From positions 6,068-57,911 of the forward strand of contig KN805390.1 in the NCBI GenBank assembly GCA_000818945.1: DNA of 51,844 nucleotides, read 5' to 3'. Numbering within the stretch: the first letter of the stretch is position 1; every line of letters starts with the position of its first letter. Made by a program: the position numbers and the translations under genes. Below the pieces are notes generated by a model. That model was not told the DNA's origin, ran no database searches, and saw nothing but the letters and a program-made list of their open reading frames with translations. Source of the stretch: Schizochytrium sp. CCTCC M209059. Its lineage: Eukaryota; Sar; Bigyra; Thraustochytrida; Thraustochytriidae. Of this stretch, positions 45,806 to 51,844 are shown piece after piece.

Positions 45806-46707
45806 TCAATCCTCTTGCATGGAAGTGTCTTCATTGCTTGTTGCTTGCACTGTGTACGTGTTGCGTACGCGATTGGAGCGACGCTTCGTAGGGATTGTCG
45901 TCCATCCGTCGTCTTCTTCTTGTTGTTGCTGTACTCCGGTTCCAGCCTCATCGTCCGCTTCGGCCTGCATCTTGTCTTCAGAAGCCCCAGCTGCTGGCGC
46001 AGGGACAGCCGAAGAAGATGAGGCAGAGGCTGCAGCGCTCTGTTCGTTCATCTGCGACGAATCCGCGCCTACATCTGCTGATGATGCCACGACTTGCTGA
46101 TCCATAGTAATGGGGACAGAGATGAGAGCAAGCGGCTGCTTTTCGTTCGCAGCGGCTTCGAAGCCAGCGTCACCGAGAACGTGGCGCAAACCTGTCGTGG
46201 TGCCTGTCCTGGACTCCTCGAAAATACGCACCACAACCTGAGAAAGGGGCGCGCACATGGGCGCATCTATTTCTGCGTTGAAACGATCCTCCATGGTGTC
46301 CACAAGAAAGTCTGCGAGCTCCTGAGGATCGACGCCGCCAGCTTGAGCGCGCAGCGCAAAGTTGGCAAGGGCATCGTCCACGACCTTGGTACGCTCAAAG
46401 TACGGGTCGCCGTCGCTCCAGCCGCCATCGACAGCCATTTTCATGACCTGTGTCGCGTGCGCCACGATCGACAAGCGTCGTCAGTTTCATTCACCCCCAC
46501 TCTTATTGCTGGGGCGCGCTCGCGAGGTGGCGGCGTGCTCGCAGCCAACCCCTTCACGCGCTCTTGCCGCATTTGTCATCCGCATCGACTTACATCCCAC
46601 TCGACCAGAAGCTTGTACACGGCCGCCTCGAAGCAGAACCAGAGCGGCGAGGCAGGTGCGGTCCAGTCGCGCTCCTGCGCCACTCTGACGCGGACGGGAC
46701 GATCCAT
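45806..46707 (-). CDS. TSR2: TSR2-like pre-rRNA processing factor, two exons
   Basis: Exon 1 is 46594-46707 and exon 2 is 45806-46447; intron 46448-46593 (146 bp, GTAAGT...CACAG), phase 0. The 251-residue product matches TSR2, the escort that releases ribosomal protein eS26 from importin and delivers it to pre-40S particles. Family landmarks are 'FEAAVYKLLVEWD' (end of exon 1), continued by 'VMKMAVDGGWSDGDPYFERT', then 'DPQELADFLVDTMEDRFNAE' and 'LSQVVVRIFEESRTG'. The C-terminal tail is acidic and Gln/Ser/Ala-rich with 'EEDDGWTTIPTKRRSNRVR', like the W-containing basic tail seen in the family. The spliced frame restores the N-terminal helix expected for TSR2. Confidence 0.9.
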
Positions 46708-47022
46708 GGTCGCGCGCGTCAAAGTCGTGAGTTCTTTGGCTCTGCCTCTCACCCACTGCTCACCGTCTTCCTCACCTCTCAGCAAGGCCTGGCCTATTTT
46801 GGGGCGTCACTGTCAGTCAGTCATCTGGCAGCTAATACATGTGAAAGAACTTGTTGCGGCACGCACGCATGGCTCACATAGGCTTACGCACGCAAGCAGA
46901 CAGACGCATGATTCGAGAAGCAGGTAGGCCTAGGCCCTAGTTCTTGTCTCCAAAAGAAGAGGAAAGATCGTTATGGTGTGCGGAAAGTGGAAAAAAAAGA
47001 AAGAAAAGAAGTCGAAGGCCGG
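46708..47022. other. TSR2 upstream / LOV-GCHII downstream spacer
   Basis: 315 bases with a short AAAAGAAA purine stretch at ~46990-47008. Nothing recognisable. Confidence 0.5.
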
Positions 47023-48564
47023 TCATCGCTGCTGCTTGGAAAAGTTGCTCGAAAGCGAGTTGATGTCTACAAAATGGCCCATGCGACGCGCCTTCGCCTG
47101 CACGTAGTTCATGGAATAGTCCGAGTTCGGAACGACGATGCACTCGAGGCGCTCCGTAATGGTAATGCCAAGCGCCTCCAGGCACTCAATCTTGCGCGGG
47201 TTGTTGGTGAGAAGGCGAATGCTGTCAATTTTCATGTCACGAAGAATGTCACGGACCGAGTCATACTCGCGAGCATCGTCGGGCAAGCCAAGATGGCGGT
47301 TGGCGTCCACAGTATCAAGCCCCGTTTCCTGCATGGCGTAAGCGGCAATTTTGTTGGCCAAACCGATGCCGCGACCCTCTTGCGGAAGGTAGAGGACGAT
47401 TCCTCCGGCCGGTGCAGGCGTGGCCTTGTTCACGTCCTCCGGGTGCGGTTCTTGCTTGAGTCCATGATCAGGGACGGCGGACTCGCCCTTGATAAAGTTG
47501 AGCGCAAAGTCGAGCTGCTGTTTGCAATCACACTTGAGGCTGCCAAAAATTTCGCTCGTCAAACACTGATCATGAACACGCACAACGACATTGCTCTGAC
47601 CCTCGACATTGCCATGAATGATGGCAAGAGGCTCGGCGCCCGTCTCCGGGTTGCGGTATGCGCGCACGCGGTAGCGACCATTGTGCGTGGGCAGCGTTGT
47701 CTCGGCGACGAATTGATACCGGGTCTCCTCCGTGGGCTTTTCAGCTGCATCCGAATTAAGAAACCGCGTGGCGTAGTTTTGGTGTCGATAGAGAGACTTG
47801 CCATCGGTCTGCTCGCTGTCTCCGCCGCGCTGGATGGGCTCGCCTTCGATGTCCGCCTCGCCTTCGTTGGCGTCATTCGGGGCCTTGTCTTTGAGGGCGT
47901 CAACTGTGACCAGGCCCTTGGCGCTGCCGTATCCAATATACACGTTTTCCAGCAGCGCAGGTCCGCGCGGGATGGAAGAGTACACAGAAATGAGCGCCAA
48001 GGCATCGTCCAGGCACAACCGCGGGTAGCTCTGCATGTGCGGCGGGATGGGGATGCCGATGACCTCGCCATGGTACACGGAGAGCGCCTTTTTGCTGTTG
48101 TCAAACTCCGGTTTGATCGTGAGAATGTTCCAGAATGGCTGGCCGTCTTTCCTGTAGTTGAGGATCACTACGCTCGTCTGACTCGTGTCCTTCATGGCGG
48201 ACCGAAGCTCCTCGACGTCGTTCGGGTCGGTCTGTTCTCCCTGCAGAAAGTTGCACTTGCGCCCGACCATCTCCTTCTCCTCGTACCCCGTGAACGTGAG
48301 GAAGGCGGGCGTCACACTGAGCACAATTCCGCTCTCGTCCGTGAGAATCTCGTTTGACGGCAGCGAGGCGAAGTTGCTCGCGCTCCGCGCGCGATTGCGG
48401 ATGCTGCCCTTGATCACCGTTGTACTTCTGAAGTCCATCGGCATGTTTTCAGGCGGCTGCCCGCTCTCCGCGGCAGATTCCGACGCTGCGGCAGTTCTCG
48501 TCGCCGCCATCTCCCCGGGTACCCCCAAGCCAGGCGTCGTCTCTCGGTCCACGCTCTCGCCCAT
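47023..48564 (-). CDS. LOV photosensor domain fused to GTP cyclohydrolase II
   Basis: A 513-residue protein (ATG 48564). Residues ~70-180 form a LOV-type PAS domain: 'GYEEKEMVGRKCNFLQGEQT' holds the photoactive Cys104 of the GRNCRFLQG motif, and 'LNYRKDGQPFWNILTIKP' is the flavin-contacting strand pair. A ~100-residue linker follows. Residues ~285-500 are GTP cyclohydrolase II (RibA), the first step of riboflavin synthesis. Zinc ligands Cys334, Cys345 and Cys347 are in 'VHDQCLTSEIFGSLKCDC'; 'YLPQEGRGIGLANK', 'GLDTVDANRHLG', catalytic Arg432 ('DDAREYDS') and 'RLLTNNPRK' are intact. A ~25-residue insert sits after the zinc site. No DHBP synthase (RibB) domain is present; the LOV domain takes its usual place. 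The frame continues upstream without ATG, in Arg-rich low complexity. Confidence 0.95.
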   Translation of the reverse strand: MGESVDRETTPGLGVPGEMAATRTAAASESAAESGQPPENMPMDFRSTTVIKGSIRNRARSASNFASLPSNEILTDESGIVLSVTPAFLTFTGYEEKEMVGRKCNFLQGEQTDPNDVEELRSAMKDTSQTSVVILNYRKDGQPFWNILTIKPEFDNSKKALSVYHGEVIGIPIPPHMQSYPRLCLDDALALISVYSSIPRGPALLENVYIGYGSAKGLVTVDALKDKAPNDANEGEADIEGEPIQRGGDSEQTDGKSLYRHQNYATRFLNSDAAEKPTEETRYQFVAETTLPTHNGRYRVRAYRNPETGAEPLAIIHGNVEGQSNVVVRVHDQCLTSEIFGSLKCDCKQQLDFALNFIKGESAVPDHGLKQEPHPEDVNKATPAPAGGIVLYLPQEGRGIGLANKIAAYAMQETGLDTVDANRHLGLPDDAREYDSVRDILRDMKIDSIRLLTNNPRKIECLEALGITITERLECIVVPNSDYSMNYVQAKARRMGHFVDINSLSSNFSKQQR

Positions 48565-49092
48565 GTTCCCCTTCGCGTTCTCGATCCCGCAGGCCCGCGC
48601 GCTTCGCCGGCCCGCCTTCCCGCCACGCCCGCCGGCCCGCCCGCCCGCACGCACGCACGCGGACGCACGACCGCCCGCAAGCCAGCCCGGCGCGCTAGCC
48701 CCAGATGGCCCCTGCGCCGCCCTCGCCCTGCTGCGATGCCGCCCTCGATGCCGCTCTGCTCGCCCTCGGCCTCGGCGTCGCCAATGCCGACCCCGCGCAC
48801 CGCCGGGTTTGATTGACTGCACGCTTTCCGCGGCGCACACCTTGGGGACGCGCGCGCTCTGTCCCCGTGCGCGGAATGCCGCTTTTCCCGCGCCGGGGAC
48901 CCCCCCCTTCTCTGAAGCCCGCCCGCCTCGTCCGTCAGATGACCTTGGCTTGGCTTGGCTTGGCTTGGCGCCCGTGGCTCGCGCCGCCCCTCGCCCGCCG
49001 GAGACTCTCGGGTTTCGCGACGCGAGTCCAGGGGGAGGAGGACTGGGTCCAGTTCGTGCAGCCGCACGATGCTGATGCGCGCAAAAGTGTAT

Positions 49093-49098
49093 ACGTCA
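49093..49098 (-). promoter_or_regulatory. TGACGT hexamer (bZIP/aureochrome-type site candidate)
   Basis: The minus strand reads TGACGT, the core bound by many bZIP factors including the stramenopile LOV-bZIP aureochromes. A six-base match alone is weak. Confidence 0.15.
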
Positions 49099-49116
49099 TT
49101 AGGGAAAGATGTACTA

Positions 49117-49130
49117 CCTAGTATACTAGG
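49117..49130. repeat. Perfect 14-bp palindrome CCTAGTATACTAGG with flanking half-repeats
   Basis: CCTAGTATACTAGG is fully self-complementary and is flanked by ACTA on the left and TAGTAGTA on the right, extending an imperfect dyad. It lies in the only AT-rich part of the divergent region, ~150 bases from the VKOR ATG. Confidence 0.9.
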
Positions 49131-49276
49131 CTAGTAGTATGTAGGCCGAGAGCGAGACGGACGAAGCTGGAGAGGCTGAGCATTACCGCCGCGCTGCGCA
49201 GAGCAAAAGTGAACGAACCGCGGCGACGTCGCGGGGCCAGCGGCGAACCGACGACGGGAAGGAGGGACGCGGGGAG

Positions 49277-49807
49277 ATGGTGCGCGTGAGGAGGACACCG
49301 ACCTGGCGCGTGCGCGCGGTGCAGGCGGATGCCCTCCTCGGCATCGTCGTGAGCGCGTACGCGCTGTACGTGGAGACGCAGCTGCGCGAGTCGCCGTTGT
49401 ACGAACCGGCGTGCAACTCGTTCGGAGGCTCGTGCGCCACGGTGCTTACCTCGACGCACACCCACATTCTGTCGCATTGGGGCATCGTGCCGCGCGGCCA
49501 CGTGCTCGACCTCAGTCTCGCAACGGCGGGCATTTTGCTCTATTCGACGTACCTGCTGGCGATCTCCATCCCCTTTAGCTTTCCGTTCCGCGAGCATCTC
49601 TTTCTCGCCGCAGCCGTCTCAGGCGCCTGCTTCTCCGTGTACCTTTTGTACGTCATCAAGTACATTTTGCACGACTTTTGCATTGTCTGCACGAGCTTTC
49701 ACGTTTGCAACATCTTCATGCTGGTCTTGGCGATCTTGGAGTTCCGCCAACCCAGCGTCCCGTGGCCCCGGAAGGCGCCGGTGGGCTCCGTCAAGAAGAA
49801 AGACTGA
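49277..49807 (+). CDS. VKOR: Vitamin K epoxide reductase family protein (VKOR)
   Basis: A 176-residue four-helix ER membrane thiol oxidoreductase, close in length to human VKORC1 (163). The loop cysteines are Cys46 and Cys53 in 'YEPACNSFGGSCATVL', and the redox centre is Cys135-x-x-Cys138 in 'LHDFCIVCTSFHVCNIFML'. Four hydrophobic segments are visible (~15-32, 77-97, 107-127, 136-156). The C-terminus is basic (KKKD), fitting ER retention with the tail in the cytosol. Known roles are quinone/epoxide reduction and driving disulfide formation with PDI-like partners; which applies here is unknown. It is head to head with the LOV-GCHII gene. There is no fused thioredoxin domain, unlike plant and bacterial VKORs. 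Confidence 0.92.
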   Translation: MVRVRRTPTWRVRAVQADALLGIVVSAYALYVETQLRESPLYEPACNSFGGSCATVLTSTHTHILSHWGIVPRGHVLDLSLATAGILLYSTYLLAISIPFSFPFREHLFLAAAVSGACFSVYLLYVIKYILHDFCIVCTSFHVCNIFMLVLAILEFRQPSVPWPRKAPVGSVKKKD

Positions 49808-50138
49808 AGCGAGTATCGCTTTGTGTGTCCTCACTATTCTGTGCAACATAGTTTGTCTGTCTGTATCATTCATATATCATGATTAGTTTGAAGACTTTGA
49901 TTTACGAAAATCTACGCCAAAGAAAAAGCTACCCCCCCGCTTTGATTTTCTCTTTTCATCTTGATATAAGAGCACTCTTTGCCATAATGATACTTCAAGA
50001 GCAAACGGCAAAACACCAAAACAAAGGAACCATCTTTCTCACGCGCTACCTGTTGCAGTAATTGTTTTATTTTACCAGCAAGTACCCCGAACGAAGACAA
50101 AGACGCCGACACGAGAGTACGGATTCAATCTAATTTTG
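49808..50138. other. Convergent 3' intergenic region
   Basis: 331 AT-rich bases between VKOR (+) and the nucleoside hydrolase (-). No gene is seen. Confidence 0.5.
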
Positions 50139-51332
50139 TCACTCCTTCTTAGGCATCTCCGAAAAGACGGCGTCCTGAAAAACGCGCTTGAGACGAGGAA
50201 TGTCCGCGCTCATGACCACATCTACATTTGCAGCACCTTGAGGGAGATCCGGAGGGTCCACGAACTGACGTAGGTCAACGACCGTCATTCCGCGCGTGTG
50301 TTGCCCTGTGAGCTCCACGCGCACATTACGAGCCTTGGTTACAAAAGCGTCCGGGTCGATCACGCCGGCCACCGTGCCCGCGTCGCCCAGCACGGCCGTA
50401 TCTTTCTCCCATTGTCGCATTTCCCGAAACATGAGACGCGCGGCAACTTCAGGCCCAGAATGCTTGCACTCATTCGCGCTGGCAGGATTTACAATGCCCA
50501 GCGCAGCGAGCTCGCTTGCAGAAAACTCGACATTCATGAAAAGATCCCAGGGATACATGGTGATGGGAATGCCGCTACCGAGCACGATCGAAGCTGCCTC
50601 CGGATCGTATGCAGCATTGGCCTCAGACCACGCCATATAGTTACCACCGCTGCTTACGGCCCCGCCCATCCAAAATATCCGTTTGATGCCTTTTTTGCAG
50701 GCTTCCTCATCGATGCGAAGTGCCATGGCAATATTCGTGAGCGGGGCCAAAGCGATGAGTGTCACTGGGTCTTCTGCACGAGCCCGCTCCCGGAAGATAT
50801 CAACGAGCATGGGCACGGCGTGTTTCTCGTGCAGGGCGCGGTCTGTGGTTCGAGGCACGGGAGGATCAAGATCACCAAGGCAATCGACACCGTGGATGAA
50901 GGGCGCGGCGTGCAAATCTTCAAGAAGCGGCCTTGCGCAGCCTTTGGCGACAGGCAAATCTTCCGGCGCGCCTGCAGCGTCCAAGACACGCAGTGTGGCG
51001 TCGGTGACGGTGTCGACATCGCCGTTTCCTGCGACGCAGCTCACCGCGATGACATTGAGCGCTGGAGATCTCACGGCAAGAATCAACGCCAGTGCGTCAT
51101 CAACGCCAGTGTCCACGTCCATGACCACATCTTGCGGCATCTTGTGTCTGCTGCTGTGCAAGCCCGCTCTCAAGCTCACGCGTGCAAGAGGTTCACCCAA
51201 GCTTACGCGTGCAAGAGGTTTACCCAAGCTCACGCGTGCAACTGGTCCACCCGTCGGGCGTCTGAAGTGCCACCTCAATGCGTGTTGCCTCAACGCAAGT
51301 CGTTGCCAGCCGCTTCTCAAGCCAAAGTGCAT
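50139..51332 (-). CDS. Inosine-uridine-type nucleoside hydrolase with N-terminal extension
   Basis: A 397-residue protein from ATG 51332, or 333 residues from the internal ATG at 51140. The family cleaves the N-glycosidic bond of ribonucleosides for base salvage. The calcium/ribose-binding motif 'VVMDVDTGVDDALALILA' starts the domain; 'NVIAVSCVAGNGDVDT', 'APLTNIAMAL', 'IFWMGGAVSSGGN' and 'EANAAYDPEAASIVL' are the other conserved blocks. The ~64-residue extension is rich in Arg, His, Leu and Ser with almost no acidic residues, as in a mitochondrial presequence, and contains a nine-residue repeat 'LARVSLGEP' / 'LARVSLGKP'. Two-compartment targeting through the two starts is possible. It is divergent from the EMC3 gene. 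Confidence 0.92.
   Translation of the reverse strand: MHFGLRSGWQRLALRQHALRWHFRRPTGGPVARVSLGKPLARVSLGEPLARVSLRAGLHSSRHKMPQDVVMDVDTGVDDALALILAVRSPALNVIAVSCVAGNGDVDTVTDATLRVLDAAGAPEDLPVAKGCARPLLEDLHAAPFIHGVDCLGDLDPPVPRTTDRALHEKHAVPMLVDIFRERARAEDPVTLIALAPLTNIAMALRIDEEACKKGIKRIFWMGGAVSSGGNYMAWSEANAAYDPEAASIVLGSGIPITMYPWDLFMNVEFSASELAALGIVNPASANECKHSGPEVAARLMFREMRQWEKDTAVLGDAGTVAGVIDPDAFVTKARNVRVELTGQHTRGMTVVDLRQFVDPPDLPQGAANVDVVMSADIPRLKRVFQDAVFSEMPKKE
51178..51258. repeat. 27-bp direct repeats within the nucleoside hydrolase leader
   Basis: ACGCGTGCAA recurs at 51178, 51205 and 51232, an exact 27-base period that encodes the nine-residue repeat in the N-terminal extension. Confidence 0.9.
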
Positions 51333-51563
51333 GCACGCAGACAAGCAGGCAGGCGGGCAGACATACAGAAAAGAGGGTGTTGTTTCTCGTGTGCTTTGCT
51401 TCGATGCACGCGCGCTGCAGCTCTTTGCTCCACTGCCGTTCGAGTTTTCCGCACCAAAGTCGAGCGGCTAAACAATCAGTTGAACGCAAACCCCGGCAAA
51501 GCCTTTTTATTCTTCTGGATAAGACAGGCAGAAGCAGACGCGGCGCCACCTCAGCTCGCAACC

Positions 51564-51659
51564 ATGGACGCGGACCTTATGCTCGACCCGAAGATCAGGA
51601 ACTGGGTGCTGATCCCGATCCTCATTATCATGCTCCTCGTGCAGATGTCGAGGTCTTGG
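51564..51659 (+). CDS. EMC3: EMC3 (ER membrane complex subunit 3) exon 1, 3'-partial
   Basis: The exon encodes 32 residues, 'MDADLMLDPKIRNWVLIPIL' then 'IIMLLVQMSRSW', and ends at a GTACGT donor (51660) in phase 0. This is the N-terminal 'LLLD..IR.WVLLPI' pattern of EMC3/TMEM111, a YidC-like insertase subunit of the ER membrane protein complex. The rest of the gene lies right of the window. The sequence after 51660 has no matching continuation in any frame, consistent with an intron. Confidence 0.8.
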
Positions 51660-51844
51660 GTACGTTTCTCGCGCACGCGCGCACGCAAGCCACCTGGACG
51701 GAAAGATGGTCGCAGCGCTCGCTGCCAGCACGGCAGCACAGGCTTCTTTCTTGCTCTGCGCCCGTGTCTGCCGCGTTGTCCCGTTCGCGGTTCTGCGCGC
51801 GCTCTTCCGCACCCTCGCGTCTTCATACCCGCCCGCCTGCCCCG

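Larger units (their letters stand above)
48565..49276. promoter_or_regulatory. Divergent LOV-GCHII / VKOR promoter region
   Basis: 712 bases. The LOV-GCHII side is very GC-rich; (TTGGC)n lies at 48946-48972; the VKOR side has an AT-rich island at ~49080-49150 with a 14-bp palindrome and an ACGTCA hexamer. Confidence 0.5.

Noticed and set aside
46978..48357. 459-codon plus-strand frame
   Set aside because: Antisense shadow of the LOV-GCHII gene, whose motifs are unambiguous.
48565..48840. 92-codon upstream extension of the LOV-GCHII frame
   Set aside because: Starts at GTG, is Arg/Gly/Ala-rich and has no ATG; ATG 48564 is the first real start.
1..51844. tRNA, rRNA or transposon genes
   Set aside because: By eye I found no cloverleaf with a GGTTCGA-type T-arm in the right context, no rRNA sequence, and no transposase or reverse-transcriptase motif; a tRNAscan or RepeatMasker run would settle it.

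Overview
The window is nuclear DNA from a flagellated microbial eukaryote. The gene set (I1-type axonemal dynein heavy chain, a LOV photoreceptor domain, ERG24-type sterol reductase, EMC3, TSR2, C1D), the dense packing and the scarcity of introns fit a stramenopile, and my best guess is a labyrinthulomycete (thraustochytrid). That placement is inference from gene content only. Four genes carry short GT-AG introns that I resolved (MANF-like, C1D-like, NagB-like, TSR2-like). A fifth gene (EMC3-like) runs off the right edge after exon 1. The other supported genes read as single uninterrupted frames.

Layout. 1-5.4 kb: F-box/LRR protein (possibly 5'-truncated by the window edge), a C78 (UFSP/ZUP1-type) cysteine protease on the minus strand, and a short NAD(P)-binding Rossmann protein. 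5.4-8.4 kb: a fast-evolving locus with a putatively myristoylated protein built of seven near-identical 36-residue repeats (108-bp DNA units), then degenerate direct repeats and simple repeats. 8.4-10.8 kb: delta(14)-sterol reductase and a possible decayed coding segment. 10.8-25.2 kb: an intronless 4806-residue dynein heavy chain, closest to DNAH2 (inner arm I1/f beta chain). 25.2-32 kb: promoter low-complexity DNA, a basic hypothetical protein, a hotdog thioesterase-like protein, a CMGC-like kinase and a tail-anchored Hsp70 without a lid. 32-38.4 kb: MANF-like secreted ER factor, C1D exosome cofactor, glucosamine-6-phosphate deaminase, and an AlkB dioxygenase fused to UBZ4-like and GRF zinc fingers. 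38.4-46.7 kb: an unknown helical protein, a small zinc-binding protein, a five-finger RanBP2-type protein, an acidic C2H2 nucleolar-type protein and TSR2. 47-51.8 kb: a LOV-GTP cyclohydrolase II fusion, VKOR, a nucleoside hydrolase and exon 1 of EMC3.

The strongest novelty candidate is the LOV-GTP cyclohydrolase II fusion (47023-48564, minus). An FMN-binding blue-light sensor module is joined to the first committed enzyme of riboflavin/FMN synthesis, so the sensor's chromophore is the pathway's end product. That suggests light- or FMN-controlled flavin synthesis in one polypeptide. Next in interest are the UBZ4-AlkB-GRF repair enzyme, a MANF homologue outside animals lying head to head with a membrane-anchored Hsp70, and the myristoylated repeat protein.

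Genes are often arranged head to head with shared upstream regions: protease/Rossmann protein, Hsp70/MANF, AlkB/unknown, RanBP2-ZnF/C2H2, LOV-GCHII/VKOR, hydrolase/EMC3. The upstream regions are rich in pentanucleotide microsatellites and pyrimidine tracts.
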